Counted from the first letter of the stretch, positions 16,539 to 26,319 are shown. The stretch: DNA of 64,000 bases from Bradyrhizobium sp. U87765 SZCCT0048 (GCF_018131225.1 NZ_JAFCMM010000001.1:620001-684000); one strand, 5' to 3'. Notes: a model not told the origin generated them from the letters alone. Numbers and translations: made by a program.

Positions 16539-18275
16539 TCAGGCCCCCGCCCCGCCGGTGGGCCGGCCCGCCTGCAGCTCGGGAAAATCCTCTTCGCGGA
16601 ACTCGTGGCCGCGCAGCCGGTCGCTGCGGTTGTCGTCGTGCTCGAGGCGGCGCAGCTGCACCCGGCGGATCTTGCCCGAGATGGTCTTGGGCAGCTCGCT
16701 GACGATTTCGAGGCGACGGACCCGCTTGAACGGCGCAAGGCGCGACTGCAGGTATTTGAAGATCGACAGCGCGGTCTCCCGCGACGGCTCTGCCTGTCCG
16801 ACCAGCAGCACATAAGCCTTGGGCACCGCAAGGCGCACCGGGTCCGGCGACGGCACCACGGCAGCCTCGGCCACGGCCTCGTGTTCCAGCAGGACGCTCT
16901 CCAGCTCGAACGGGCTGATGCGGTAGTCCGACGACTTGAAGACGTCGTCGGAACGGCCGACGAAGGTGAGATAGCCATCGTCGTCGAGGAAGACGACATC
17001 GCCGGTGCGGTAGACCTCGCCATCGGCGCCGCGCGGCGTGCCATCTTCCGCCAGATAGCCGGTCATCAGCCCCGCGGGACGATCGGCGCCGAGCACGAGG
17101 CTCGCCTCGCCCTCGGTCGCGGGCTGGCCGTCGATGTCGGTGACGCGCACCCGGTAGCCCGGCAGCGGCCGTCCCATCGAGCCGACCTTGACGACCTGGC
17201 CCGGCGAATTGCCGGCGAGCGCGGTGGTCTCGGTCTGGCCATAGCCGTCACGGATGGTCAGGCCCCAGGCCGCCTTGACCTGGTCGATGATCTCGGGATT
17301 GAGCGGCTCGCCGGCGCCGCAGACTTCGCGCAACGCCACCTTGTAGGACGCCAGCGGCTCCTGGATCAGCATGCGCCACACCGTGGGCGGCGCGCACAGC
17401 GTGGTGACGCGACAGCGTGCCACCACCGCGAGCAGCGCCTTGGCATCGAACCGCGGCTGGTTGACCACGAACACCGTGGCGCCGGCGTTCCATGGCGCGA
17501 AGAAGCAGCTCCAGGCGTGCTTCGCCCAGCCCGGCGAGGAGATGTTGAGATGAACGTCCCCCGGCTGCAGCCCGATCCAATACATGGTGGACAGCGCGCC
17601 CACCGGATAGCTGCGCTGGGTGTGCAGCACGAGCTTGGGCTTCGCCGTGGTGCCGGAGGTGAAATAGAGCAGCATCGGATCGTCGGCGCGGGTGACGCCG
17701 TCGGGCGTGAAGCTGTCCGGGAAGCCCGCCGCGGTCTCGTAAGCCTCCCACGCGCCCTGCCCCTGCGGCGCGCCGACCACGATCCGCGTCAGCCCCGCGC
17801 TGGACAGGCCGTCGAACTTGGCGACCTGATCGAGGGAAGCGACCACTGCCCTGGCGCGACCGCGGTCGAGGCGGTCCTGCAATTCCTCCGGCGTCAGCAG
17901 CGTCGTCGCCGGGATGATGACGAGGCCGAGCTTCATCGCCGCCAGCATGGTCTCCCACAGCGGCACGACATTGCCGAGCAGCAGCAGCAGGTGATCGCCG
18001 CGCTTCAGCCCGCGCGCACGCAGGAAGTTGGCGACCTGGTTGGAGCGGCGCGACAACTCTGAAAAGCTGTGCCGGCTCTCGGCGCCGGTCGCCGCATCGA
18101 CGATCCACAGCGCGGGCCGGTCACGGCTGGCGGGATCCGACGCCAGACCCGCGTCGAACCAGTCGAGCGCCCAGTTGAAATCCACCGCATCAGGCCATTT
18201 GAAGCCGGCGACCGCGGTGGCGTAGTCGGTGCGGTGCTGGAGGAGAAAGGCGCGCGCGTCGCGGAATGAGGTCAT
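16539..18275 (-). CDS. Acyl-CoA synthetase, AMP-binding (benzoate/medium-chain type)
   Basis: 578 aa. Motifs: LLYFTSGTTAKPKLVLHTQR (P-loop), DGYGQTETTALAG (adenine motif), TGDVVFLDDDGYLTFVGRSD and FKSSDYRISPFELE (hinge), and PKTISGKIRRVQLR with the catalytic lysine. The TAKPKLV loop variant and GLQPGDVHLNISSPGWAKHA are seen in benzoate-CoA ligase and medium-chain ligase (ACSM) relatives. It lies next to mmsB, so isobutyrate or 2-methyl-branched acids are plausible substrates (inference). The C-terminal tail is long and charged. Confidence 0.9.
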   Translation of the reverse strand: MTSFRDARAFLLQHRTDYATAVAGFKWPDAVDFNWALDWFDAGLASDPASRDRPALWIVDAATGAESRHSFSELSRRSNQVANFLRARGLKRGDHLLLLLGNVVPLWETMLAAMKLGLVIIPATTLLTPEELQDRLDRGRARAVVASLDQVAKFDGLSSAGLTRIVVGAPQGQGAWEAYETAAGFPDSFTPDGVTRADDPMLLYFTSGTTAKPKLVLHTQRSYPVGALSTMYWIGLQPGDVHLNISSPGWAKHAWSCFFAPWNAGATVFVVNQPRFDAKALLAVVARCRVTTLCAPPTVWRMLIQEPLASYKVALREVCGAGEPLNPEIIDQVKAAWGLTIRDGYGQTETTALAGNSPGQVVKVGSMGRPLPGYRVRVTDIDGQPATEGEASLVLGADRPAGLMTGYLAEDGTPRGADGEVYRTGDVVFLDDDGYLTFVGRSDDVFKSSDYRISPFELESVLLEHEAVAEAAVVPSPDPVRLAVPKAYVLLVGQAEPSRETALSIFKYLQSRLAPFKRVRRLEIVSELPKTISGKIRRVQLRRLEHDDNRSDRLRGHEFREEDFPELQAGRPTGGAGA

Positions 18276-18298
18276 GGCGAGCCTCCCTGTTTTGTCTC

Positions 18299-19183
18299 TC
18301 AGTGTGCGAGCGCCCGAAGATAGCGGATGATGCCGGAGAAATCGACGCCGCCGTGACCGGCCTTGTCGAACGCTTCATAGAGCTCCGCCGCATGGGCGCC
18401 GAGCGGCGTCGCCGCTCCGCTCGCCGTCGCCGCGTCCTGCGACAGCCGCAGGTCCTTGAGCATCAGCGCTGCGGCGAAACCCGGCTTGTAATCATTGTTG
18501 GCGGGCGATGCCGGCACCGGCCCCGGCACCGGGCAATAGCTGGTCAGCGACCAGCACTGTCCCGACGAGGTCGAGGCGACATCGAACAGCGCCTGGTGCG
18601 ACAGCCCCAGCTTCTCGGCGAGCGCGAACGCCTCGGACACGCCGATCATGGAGATGCCGAGGATCATGTTGTTGCAGATCTTGGCCGCCTGCCCGGCGCC
18701 GGCGTCGCCGCAGTGGACGATCTTCTTGCCCATCGCCTCGAGGATCGGCTTCGCCGCCGCGAATGCCTTGGCGTCGCCGCCAGCCATGAAGGTCAACGTC
18801 GCCGCCTTGGCACCACCGACGCCGCCGGACACCGGCGCATCGACGGACGGCAGCGAAGACTTTGCGGCCAGCGCATGAGCCTGACGGGCGCTGTCGACGT
18901 CGACGGTCGAACAGTCGATCATCAACGTCCCCGCAGCGACATGCGGCAGCACCTCGCCCCACACGGCGACGACATGCTTGCCCGCCGGCAGCATCGTGAT
19001 GACGACATCGGCGCCCTTGACGCTGTCGGCCGCGGAGGCGGCAATGGCGACGCCCCCCGCCTTCGCGGCGTCGCGCGATGCCGGCACGAGATCGAAGCCG
19101 GTGACCTTGTGCCCGGCCTTGACCAGGTTACCGGCCATCGGGCCGCCCATGTTGCCGAGACCGATGAATGCGATGGTGGCCAT
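18299..19183 (-). CDS. mmsB: 3-hydroxyisobutyrate dehydrogenase
   Basis: 294 aa, the usual length. N-terminal NAD-binding IAFIGLGNMGGPMAGNLVKA; DAPVSGGVGGAKAATLTFMA is the substrate-binding motif; the catalytic Lys lies in GAGQAAKICNNMILG. It oxidises 3-hydroxyisobutyrate to methylmalonate semialdehyde in valine breakdown. The C-terminal motif GGVDFSGIIRYLR is typical. Its neighbours upstream on the same strand supply the preceding steps (acyl-CoA dehydrogenase, hydrolase), and mmsA supplies the next, so the assignment is well supported. Confidence 0.94.
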   Translation of the reverse strand: MATIAFIGLGNMGGPMAGNLVKAGHKVTGFDLVPASRDAAKAGGVAIAASAADSVKGADVVITMLPAGKHVVAVWGEVLPHVAAGTLMIDCSTVDVDSARQAHALAAKSSLPSVDAPVSGGVGGAKAATLTFMAGGDAKAFAAAKPILEAMGKKIVHCGDAGAGQAAKICNNMILGISMIGVSEAFALAEKLGLSHQALFDVASTSSGQCWSLTSYCPVPGPVPASPANNDYKPGFAAALMLKDLRLSQDAATASGAATPLGAHAAELYEAFDKAGHGGVDFSGIIRYLRALAH

Positions 19184-19308
19184 GACGTTTCCTCTGCGTG
19201 TGTTTCAATCGTTCGTACGGAAGCGGAATCGAACGAGCTTACCCTCATCTCCAAACTCAAGATGATGCCAAATCAGGATCATCCGAAGAGCTGGCTCAAT
19301 CTGTTTTG

Positions 19309-19395
19309 TCGTCGCCGGGCTTGTCCCGGCGATCCCGATAAGGAAGGCACTGCGTCCCTGATCGGGGTGGCCTGGACGAGCCCGGCCACGACAGA
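19309..19395. repeat. REP-like palindromic element, type A
   Basis: GTCGTCGCCGGGCTTGTCCC, GGCGAT, then CACTGCGTCCCTGATCGGGG and GAGCCCGGCCACGACAGAAG: the same order of blocks as the copy at 15371, with a different interior. It lies between mmsB and the hydrolase gene and could act in transcript processing or termination. Confidence 0.75.
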
Positions 19396-19467
19396 AGGAA
19401 AATCAAAGCGCTGCCCTTCAGTTTAGCGCTGCCAAACATAGGCGATAGGAACCCATCCCCACTTGCC

Positions 19468-20544
19468 CTAATCCGGGAACACCAACTCGTCGCGGCGCGG
19501 CGTGAAATAGGCGTCCACGATCTGCGGCGTGACGTCTTCGAGGCGCGATGGATTCCAGCTGGGGTTTCGGTCCTTGTCGACGATGACGGCACGCACGCCC
19601 TCGACGAAATCGGCGCTGGCGAACACCTCGAGCGACGCGCGGAATTCATGCACCAGCGCTTCCTTCAGCGACTTCAGCGTGCGCGCCTCGCGCAGCAGCC
19701 GCAGTGTCACCTTCAGGCCGCGCGGCGATTTCTCGCGCATGGTCTTGAGCGTGGCGAGCGCGAATTCGGAACCGTCCACCTCCAGCGCCGCGACGATCGC
19801 CTCCACGGTGTCATGGGCGAACAGGCGGTCAATCTCTGCGCGGTTCTCAGCCACCGGCCCGCCGGTCGTCGGCGTGGCGAAGCGGGCGATGATGGCATGG
19901 ATGTCGGCATGGCTCGCCCCGGCTGGCGCCGCGGTGAGCGCGGCGCGCAACGCCGGCCACTGCGCCGTCGTCACGAAGGCGTCGGCAAGCCCGGCAGCCA
20001 CCGCGTCGGCGCCCCCGGCGGTCTGGCCAGTGAGCGCAAGATACGTGCCGACTTCGCCCGGCGCATGGGACAAGAGCCAGGTGCCGCCGACATCCGGAAA
20101 GAAGCCGAGGCTGACTTCCGGCATGCCGATACGGGTCTTTTCCGTCACCACGCGATGGCTGGAATGGCAGGCGAGCCCGACGCCGCCGCCCATCACGATG
20201 CCGTCCATGTAGGCGACATAGGGTTTGGGATAGGCCTCGATGCGGGCGTTGACGATGTACTCCTCGCTCCAGAACACCTTGCCGAGGTCGCCGCCGACCC
20301 TGGCGCTGTCATAGAGGCCGCGGATGTCGCCGCCGGCGCACAGGCCGCGCTCACCAGCGCCTTCGAGCAGCACGAGACCGATCGCCGGATCGAGCTCGAA
20401 GCTGTCGAGCGCGGCATCGATGCCGCGCACCATGTCGAGAGTGATGGCGTTGAGCGCCTTCGGCCGGTTCAGCCTGAGCACGCCGGCGGTGCCTTCGCGG
20501 CGAACGATGAGTTCGCCCTCGGCGACAGGAGCTGCGTCGTTCAT
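19468..20544 (-). CDS. 3-hydroxyisobutyryl-CoA hydrolase (enoyl-CoA hydratase/isomerase family)
   Basis: 358 aa from ATG 20544, which overlaps the stop of the upstream acyl-CoA dehydrogenase by 4 bases. This length and the C-terminal half separate it from 260-aa crotonases. [15 protein letters not shown] is the oxyanion-hole region and [20 protein letters not shown] carries the catalytic Glu and Asp typical of HIBCH. It hydrolyses 3-hydroxyisobutyryl-CoA to the free acid, the substrate of mmsB 285 bases downstream. Confidence 0.92.
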   Translation of the reverse strand: MNDAAPVAEGELIVRREGTAGVLRLNRPKALNAITLDMVRGIDAALDSFELDPAIGLVLLEGAGERGLCAGGDIRGLYDSARVGGDLGKVFWSEEYIVNARIEAYPKPYVAYMDGIVMGGGVGLACHSSHRVVTEKTRIGMPEVSLGFFPDVGGTWLLSHAPGEVGTYLALTGQTAGGADAVAAGLADAFVTTAQWPALRAALTAAPAGASHADIHAIIARFATPTTGGPVAENRAEIDRLFAHDTVEAIVAALEVDGSEFALATLKTMREKSPRGLKVTLRLLREARTLKSLKEALVHEFRASLEVFASADFVEGVRAVIVDKDRNPSWNPSRLEDVTPQIVDAYFTPRRDELVFPD

Positions 20545-21686
20545 CGGCCGCCCTCGACCAGCTTGCGGGCCACGATCAGGCGCATGATCTCGTTGGTCCC
20601 TTCCAGGATCTGGTGCACACGCAGGTCGCGCACGATCTTTTCGATGCCGTACTCCGACAGGTAGCCGTAACCGCCGTGCAGTTGCAACGCCTCGTTGGCG
20701 ACGTCGAAACCGACATCGGTGCCGAAGCGCTTGGCCATGGCGCAGAGCATGGTGGCATCCGGATCCTTGCGATCGAGCGCCGCCGCCGCACGCCACAGGA
20801 AGGTGCGCGCCGCCTCCAGCTCCGTCGCCATGTCGGCAAGGCGGAACTGGAGCGCCTGGAATTCGTCGAGCCGTTTGCCGAACGCCTTGCGCTCCTTCAT
20901 GTAGGCGAGCGTCTTGTCGAGCGCGGCTTGCGCGCCGCCAAGCGAACAGGCCGCGATGTTGAGACGGCCGCCATCGAGGCCTGCCATGGCGATCTTGAAG
21001 CCGATGCCCTCCTCGCCGAGCCGGTTGGCGACGGGCACGCGAGCGTTCTCGAAGATCACGGTGCGGGTCGGCTGCGCATTCCAGCCCATCTTGCGCTCAT
21101 TGGCGCCGAACGACAGGCCCGGCGTGTCCGCCTCGACCACCAGCGTCGAGATGCCGGACGGGCCGTCGCCGCCGGTGCGCACCATCACCACATAGAGCCC
21201 GCTGGCGCCGGCGCCGGAGATGAACTGCTTCTGGCCGTTGAGGATGTAATGGTCGCCATCGCGCACGGCGCGGGTGCGGAGCGCGGCGGCGTCGGAGCCC
21301 GAGCCGGGCTCGGTCAGGCAGTAGCTTGCGGCGAGCTCCATGGTGCAGAGTTTTGGCAGCCACTTGCGGCGCTGCTCATCCGAGCCATAGGCGTCGATCA
21401 TCCACGACGCCATGTTGTGGATGGAGATGAACGCCGCCGTTGTCGGGCAGGCGGTGGAGAGCGCCTCGAAGATCAGCGCGGCGTCGAAGCGCGTCAGCGC
21501 CGAGCCGCCGACATCGTCACGGATATAGATGCCGCCGATGCCGAGCGCCGCGGCCTCGCGCATCACGTCGAGCGGAAAATGCTTGCGCTCGTCCCACTCC
21601 AGCGCATGCGGCGCGATCTTCTCCGCCGCAAAACTGCTGGCCATGTCGCGGACCGCGAGCTGGTCCTCCGTCAGAGCGAACTGCAT
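20541..21686 (-). CDS. Isobutyryl-CoA dehydrogenase-like acyl-CoA dehydrogenase
   Basis: 381 aa. FAD contact [19 protein letters not shown], substrate-loop [20 protein letters not shown], and [20 protein letters not shown] with the catalytic Glu in the position used by short-chain and isobutyryl-CoA dehydrogenases. It would oxidise isobutyryl-CoA to methacrylyl-CoA and pass electrons to ETF. Translational overlap with the HIBCH gene supports the valine-pathway role over a straight-chain one. The methacrylyl-CoA hydratase is not in this block; the crotonase encoded at 25387 is a candidate. Confidence 0.9.
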   Translation of the reverse strand: MQFALTEDQLAVRDMASSFAAEKIAPHALEWDERKHFPLDVMREAAALGIGGIYIRDDVGGSALTRFDAALIFEALSTACPTTAAFISIHNMASWMIDAYGSDEQRRKWLPKLCTMELAASYCLTEPGSGSDAAALRTRAVRDGDHYILNGQKQFISGAGASGLYVVMVRTGGDGPSGISTLVVEADTPGLSFGANERKMGWNAQPTRTVIFENARVPVANRLGEEGIGFKIAMAGLDGGRLNIAACSLGGAQAALDKTLAYMKERKAFGKRLDEFQALQFRLADMATELEAARTFLWRAAAALDRKDPDATMLCAMAKRFGTDVGFDVANEALQLHGGYGYLSEYGIEKIVRDLRVHQILEGTNEIMRLIVARKLVEGGR

Positions 21687-22049
21687 CCCGCCTCCCTATC
21701 TCCTCATGGCGAGCAGTGCAGCAAGACTGCACGTCTCGAGCCATGAGGCCAATGAACGACAACGTCAGCCCAACCGTCATCCTGAGGTGCGAGCCAACGG
21801 GTCCGCGCGAACCGCGGCCCGATGACAGGCTCCGCGAGCCTCGAAGGATGAACGGCCGCTGAGCCGCCACCCGGGCCGTCGCCCTTCGAGGGCCGCGCGC
21901 TGCGCGGCCACCTCAGGGTGACGGATGACATCTCATGGGCCTCATCCGAGAAGCCCGCGCCGCGGGCCGATCCGGAATCCCGGCCATCGCCGCGACGCAG
22001 CGATTCCGGGTTCGCGCGCTTTGCGCGCGCCCCGGAATGACATCTGCGA
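21687..22049. repeat. REP-like palindromes, types B and C, between mmsA and acyl-CoA dehydrogenase
   Basis: 363 bases without a gene. Type B: GTCATCCTGAGGTGCGAGCC (from 21777), then CCTCGAAGGATGAAC, and inverted CGCCCTTCGAGGGCCGCGCG with CACCTCAGGGTGACGG (to about 21924). Type C: GATCCGGAATCCCGGCC pairs with GATTCCGGG and CGCCCCGGAATGAC (21970-22040). Copies related to B occur at 45119 and 62062. Confidence 0.7.
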
Positions 22050-23546
22050 TCAGTTCATCGTCGGAATGACGAACTCGGCGCCGTCCTTGACGCCGGAGGG
22101 CCAGCGCGAGGTGACGGTCTTGGTCTTGGTGTAGAAGCGGATCGAGTCCGGGCCGTGCTGGTTGAGGTCGCCGAAGCCCGAGCGCTTCCAGCCGCCGAAG
22201 GTGTAATAAGCGATCGGCACCGGGATCGGCACGTTGACGCCGACCATGCCGACATCAACCTTGGCGGCGAAGTCGCGCGCCGCGTCGCCGTCACGGGTGA
22301 AGATGGCGACGCCGTTGCCATACTCGTGCTCGGTCGGCAGCCGCAGCGCCTCGGCATAGTCCTTGGCGCGCACCACCGACAGCACCGGGCCGAAGATCTC
22401 CTCCTTGTAGATCCGCATGTCCGCGGTCACGTGATCGAACAGGCAGCCGCCGAGATAGAAGCCGTTCTCATAGCCCTGCATCTTGAAGCCGCGGCCGTCG
22501 ACGACGAGCTTGGCGCCTTCCTGGATGCCGGTCTCGACATAGCCCTTGACGCGCTCCAGCGCGGCGCGGGTCACCAGCGGACCGTAGTCGGCGGTCGGAT
22601 CGGTCGAGGGGCCGATCTTGAGCTTCTCGACGCGCGGGATCAGCTTTTCCATTAGCTTGTCGGCGGTCGCCTGCCCGACCGGCACCGCGACCGAGATCGC
22701 CATGCAGCGCTCGCCGGCGGAGCCGTAGCCGGCGCCGATCAGCGCGTCGACCGTCTGGTCCATGTCGGCGTCCGGCATGATGATGGCGTGGTTCTTGGCG
22801 CCGCCGAAGCACTGCGCGCGCTTGCCGGTGGCCGCGGCGCGCTCATAGATGTACTGGGCGATCGGCGATGAGCCGACAAAGCCGACGGCGCGGATGTCCG
22901 GATCGTCGAGAATGGCGTCGACAGCTTCCTTGTCGCCGTTGACGACATTGAGGATGCCCGGCGGCAGGCCCGCTTCCAGCATCAGCTCGGCGAGCATCAT
23001 CGGCACGCCGGGATCGCGCTCGGAGGGCTTGAGGATGAAGGCGTTGCCGCAGGCGATCGCCGGAGCGAACTTCCACATCGGGATCATCGCCGGGAAGTTG
23101 AACGGGGTGATGCCGGCGACGACGCCGAGCGCCTGGCGCATCGAATAGATGTCGATGCCGGGGCCGGCGCCCTCGGTGTACTCGCCCTTCATCAGGTGTG
23201 GAATGCCGCAGGCGAATTCGACGACTTCGAGGCCGCGCTGGATGTCGCCCTTGGCGTCGGGAACGGTCTTGCCATGCTCGCGGGCGAGGCGGTCGGCGAG
23301 CTTGTCGTAGTCGCGCTGCACCAGTTCGAGGAATTTCATCAGCACGCGGGCGCGGCGCTGCGGGTTGGTGGCCGCCCAGGCCGGCTGCGCCGCCTTGGCG
23401 TTCAGCACCGCTTCACGCACCTCAGCCTTCGAGGCCAAGGCCACCTGCGCCTGGACCTCACCGGTCATGGGCTCGAACACGTCGGCGAACTTGCCCGACT
23501 GCCCCTTGATCTCCTTGCCGCCGACAAAATGACCGATCGCGCGCAT
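22050..23546 (-). CDS. mmsA: CoA-acylating methylmalonate-semialdehyde dehydrogenase
   Basis: 498 aa, the standard length. GVVAGITPFNFPAMIPMWKF, the NAD-binding GFVGSSPIAQYIYERAAATG and the catalytic Cys in AGYGSAGERCMAISVAVPVG are diagnostic of MmsA among aldehyde dehydrogenases. It converts methylmalonate semialdehyde to propionyl-CoA with CoA and NAD. It is the first gene of the minus-strand valine block and divergent from a LysR gene across 95 bases containing an inverted repeat. Confidence 0.95.
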   Translation of the reverse strand: MRAIGHFVGGKEIKGQSGKFADVFEPMTGEVQAQVALASKAEVREAVLNAKAAQPAWAATNPQRRARVLMKFLELVQRDYDKLADRLAREHGKTVPDAKGDIQRGLEVVEFACGIPHLMKGEYTEGAGPGIDIYSMRQALGVVAGITPFNFPAMIPMWKFAPAIACGNAFILKPSERDPGVPMMLAELMLEAGLPPGILNVVNGDKEAVDAILDDPDIRAVGFVGSSPIAQYIYERAAATGKRAQCFGGAKNHAIIMPDADMDQTVDALIGAGYGSAGERCMAISVAVPVGQATADKLMEKLIPRVEKLKIGPSTDPTADYGPLVTRAALERVKGYVETGIQEGAKLVVDGRGFKMQGYENGFYLGGCLFDHVTADMRIYKEEIFGPVLSVVRAKDYAEALRLPTEHEYGNGVAIFTRDGDAARDFAAKVDVGMVGVNVPIPVPIAYYTFGGWKRSGFGDLNQHGPDSIRFYTKTKTVTSRWPSGVKDGAEFVIPTMN

Positions 23547-23590
23547 GCGTGTCCTCCTGAGGAATAAAAGTCTTTAGGAGACTTTTTGAC

Positions 23591-23626
23591 CTGCATTTTA
23601 TAACATTCAACTGCGTTATATTGCAG
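23591..23626. promoter_or_regulatory. Inverted repeat between mmsA and LysR gene
   Basis: TATAAC (23599-23604) and GTTATA (23615-23620) are spaced by 10 bases, flanked by CTGCA (23591) and TGCAG (23622). An AT-rich imperfect dyad with a T-N11-A core is what a LysR-type regulator binds; it lies within the divergent promoter. Confidence 0.6.
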
Positions 23627-23641
23627 GATAGATGTGCGAAA

Positions 23642-24553
23642 ATGCCAGATCAGGCCACCGAGATCGACTGGGACGACTTCCGCTTCGTGCTGGCCATCAC
23701 CCGTGGCGGGACGGTCTCGGCTGCCGCCAAGCAGCTCGGCGTCGACCATACCACCGTGATCCGGCGCGTCGACCGCCTGGAGCGGCAGCTCTCGGCCAAG
23801 CTGTTCGACCGCCGCAAGACCGGCTACCAGCTCACCGAGGCCGGCCATCGCGTCGCCAGCAGCGCCGAGGTGATGGAATCGACCATCGCCGCCAACCAGG
23901 ACGAGATCGGCGGCTCGAAGGCGCATCTCACCGGCACGGTGCGGATCGGCGCCCCTGACGGCTTCGGCACGCATTTTCTGGCGCCGCGCCTCGTGCAGTT
24001 CAGTGAACGCTACCCCGACCTCGACCTGCAACTGGTCGCCACCGCACGGCTGTTCAGCCTCTCGAAGCGCGAGGCCGACATCGCCATCAGCCTGTCGCTG
24101 CCCAAGGAAGGCCACATCGTCGGCCGCAAGCTGGTGGACTACGGCCTCGGGCTCTACGCGGCCCCCGCCTATCTCGACTGCCAGCCGCAGATCCGTGACC
24201 GCGACGACCTGCCCGGCCACCGCTTCGTCGGCTACATCGAGGAGTTGCTGTACACCACCGAACTCGACTACCTGCCGCAGGTGTCGCCGAAAATCTCAGC
24301 CCGCTTCCGCAGCGCCAACCTGATCGCCCAGTTCAATGCCACGGTCGCCGGCTTCGGCATCGCCGTGCTGCCGCACTTCATGGCGCGGAACGAGCCGCGG
24401 CTGCGGCCGATCCTGCCCGACAGCGTTTCGATCGTGCGCAGCTTCTGGCTGCTGATGCATGCCGACAGCAAGGACCTCGCCCGCATCCGCGCCGCGGCCG
24501 ATTACATTCATGCCACGGTGGAACGCGAGCGCGGGCTGTTCAATCCGGCGTGA
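23642..24553 (+). CDS. LysR-family transcriptional regulator, divergent from mmsA
   Basis: 303 aa from ATG 23642. The helix-turn-helix is VSAAAKQLGVDHTTVIRRVD, and ARLFSLSKREADIAISLSLP lies in the effector domain; VDHTTVxRR places it in the VtlR/TrpI-like LysR branch that recognises few-gene targets. The divergent gene is mmsA, so it is the probable regulator of valine catabolism, in place of the AraC-type MmsR known from Pseudomonas. Effector unknown; 3-hydroxyisobutyrate is a candidate (inference). Confidence 0.87.
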   Translation: MPDQATEIDWDDFRFVLAITRGGTVSAAAKQLGVDHTTVIRRVDRLERQLSAKLFDRRKTGYQLTEAGHRVASSAEVMESTIAANQDEIGGSKAHLTGTVRIGAPDGFGTHFLAPRLVQFSERYPDLDLQLVATARLFSLSKREADIAISLSLPKEGHIVGRKLVDYGLGLYAAPAYLDCQPQIRDRDDLPGHRFVGYIEELLYTTELDYLPQVSPKISARFRSANLIAQFNATVAGFGIAVLPHFMARNEPRLRPILPDSVSIVRSFWLLMHADSKDLARIRAAADYIHATVERERGLFNPA

Positions 24554-24598
24554 GGGGGAGATCGCAGCGCGTTGATCAGGATCGCAAACGCTTGCGGT

Positions 24599-25294
24599 TC
24601 AGGCGTGAGCCTTGGCGGCACGTGTGCGAGGCGCCTCCTTCTTGCGCGGCTTCGCCTTGGCCGAAACGCCCGGCTCCGATTTGCCCGGTGTCGACTTACC
24701 TGGCGCCGACCTGCCTAGCGCCGACCTGCCTAGCGCCATGGCGCGGCCGGCGTCGAGCACCTCCTGGGAGAAAGCGCTGCCGCCGGCGACACGCGCCAGG
24801 ACCACCGTTCCCATCAGCGTCGCGATGGTGCCGATCGCCTGCTGGCGCGCCTCGGCGCTGTCGGCGTCCGACACCTGCCCGGTGAAGACCGAGATCATCT
24901 GCTCCAGCTTGTTGAGGAACATGCGCCGCGTTTTCGGCGACTCGCGCACCACGTCCCCGGCGAGCGCCGGGATCGCGCAGCCCTTTTCGGGATGATCACG
25001 GTGCTGCGGCGTCAGATAGCTGTCGACCAGCAGGGCCAGCCGGTCCGCGACCGCCTTGTCCTTGACCTGCTTGCCCCAGCGTTCGGTGGTCTGGTCCATC
25101 GCATGGGCGATCGCCTCGATCACCAGATCTTCCCGGGAATCGAAATGAGCGTAAAATCCGCCATGGGTCAGGCCAGCCTCCTTCATGAGGTCGGCCACGC
25201 CGACGCCGCGGGTTCCCTTCTCCCGCAGCTGGGCGGACGCATGGCGAACGATCCGCTCGTGGGTTTCGGCTTTGTGGTCCTTGGAGTAGCGCAT
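24599..25294 (-). CDS. TetR-family regulator with repetitive basic C-terminal tail
   Basis: 231 aa. Helix-turn-helix residues about 10-50: ETHERIVRHASAQLREKGTR, then DLMKEAGLTHGGFYAHFDSR, the AcrR/YcdC-like subtype. The ligand domain (TetR_C, about 80-190) has CAIPALAGDVVRES. After residue about 190 the tail is built of five-residue units, LGRSA, LGRSA, PGKST, PGKSE, PGVSA, then a Lys/Arg/Ala-rich end. The corresponding DNA is a 15-bp tandem repeat at about 24690-24740. It is divergent from an enoyl-CoA hydratase gene with a dyad between them. Confidence 0.87.
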   Translation of the reverse strand: MRYSKDHKAETHERIVRHASAQLREKGTRGVGVADLMKEAGLTHGGFYAHFDSREDLVIEAIAHAMDQTTERWGKQVKDKAVADRLALLVDSYLTPQHRDHPEKGCAIPALAGDVVRESPKTRRMFLNKLEQMISVFTGQVSDADSAEARQQAIGTIATLMGTVVLARVAGGSAFSQEVLDAGRAMALGRSALGRSAPGKSTPGKSEPGVSAKAKPRKKEAPRTRAAKAHA

Positions 25295-25310
25295 GGGCGA
25301 TCCTGAGGAT

Positions 25311-25333
25311 GATCGTAATCATATAATACGATC
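25311..25333. promoter_or_regulatory. Perfect inverted repeat, probable TetR operator
   Basis: GATCGTA (25311-25317), 9-base AT-rich spacer, TACGATC (25327-25333). It lies 17 bases upstream of the TetR start and 54 bases upstream of the divergent enoyl-CoA hydratase start, as expected for an autoregulatory operator. Confidence 0.72.
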
Positions 25334-25386
25334 GGGGGGCGATACCAACAGGCGGGCGGCAGGAAAGGCTGGATTGGAATACCACA

Positions 25387-26166
25387 ATGGACATCATAAA
25401 TGAATTTTGCGGCGTCGAGATCGATGGCCGGGGCGTCACCACCCTGACCATGCGCAACGCCGGGCGCCTCAACATCCTCGATACCCCGGCGATCACCGGC
25501 CTGCGCATGGGGCTCGAAACCCTTGCAAAAAACGATGCAATTCGCGTGCTGGTGTTCCGCACCGAAAGCGAACGGGCCTTTATCGGCGGCGCCGACATCA
25601 AGGAAATGGCGCGCCTCGATCAGGCCTCTGCCGAAACATTCATCACCGGCCTCGGCCAGCTCTGCGAGACGGTGCGACAATTTCCCGCGCCGGTGATCGC
25701 CCGGATTCCCGGCTGGTGCCTGGGCGGCGGCCTCGAGGTGGCGGCGGCCTGCGACTTCCGCGTCGCAACCGCCACTGCGAGATTCGCGATGCCGGAGGTC
25801 AAGGTCGGCATCCCCTCGGTGATCCATGCCGCATTGCTGCCGCGTTTGATCGGCAGCGGCCGGGCGCGCTGGCTGGTGATGACCGGGGCGACCATCGACG
25901 CGACGATGGCGAGGGACTGGGGTTTTCTCGACGTCGTGACCACGCCCGACGGCCTCGACGGGGCGATCGCCGACCTCGCCGACGAACTGCTGGGCTGCGG
26001 CCAGCAGGCGCTGCGGGCGCAAAAGGAGCTGTGCCGGCAATGGGACGAACTGCCCCTGCACGAGAGCATCCAGAACAGCGTCGCGATCTTCGGCCGCGCC
26101 TTCCTGACCGGCGAACCGCAGCAGCACATGCAGGCGTTCATCGATCGCAAGCGGACGGCGACATGA
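25387..26166 (+). CDS. Enoyl-CoA hydratase/isomerase family protein
   Basis: 259 aa, normal crotonase length. The oxyanion-hole segments are AFIGGADIKEMARLD and WCLGGGLEVAAACDFRVAT, and MPEVKVGIPSVIHAALLPR covers the catalytic helix; the second catalytic Glu position has Ser/Val (GIPSVI), so hydratase activity is uncertain and another crotonase reaction is possible. It is divergent from the TetR gene and followed by FabF 153 bases downstream. It might supply the methacrylyl-CoA hydratase missing from the valine block (inference). Confidence 0.85.
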   Translation: MDIINEFCGVEIDGRGVTTLTMRNAGRLNILDTPAITGLRMGLETLAKNDAIRVLVFRTESERAFIGGADIKEMARLDQASAETFITGLGQLCETVRQFPAPVIARIPGWCLGGGLEVAAACDFRVATATARFAMPEVKVGIPSVIHAALLPRLIGSGRARWLVMTGATIDATMARDWGFLDVVTTPDGLDGAIADLADELLGCGQQALRAQKELCRQWDELPLHESIQNSVAIFGRAFLTGEPQQHMQAFIDRKRTAT

Positions 26167-26319
26167 CCGCCCATCCCGGTATGGCCCTGCCCTGCGCGGC
26201 CCTGCCATTCACACCATTTTGCTCCCGCCCGCATGGTGCATTGCAAACACCGCGGCAACCGATCATATGATAGCCATCATTTGAACGACGGGCCCACGGC
26301 CCGAACCAACGAGGCTTGC

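Noticed and set aside
24560..24600. Small dyad CGCAA-ACGC-TTGCG as a terminator
   Set aside because: Short stem and no U-run on either side; could be incidental.
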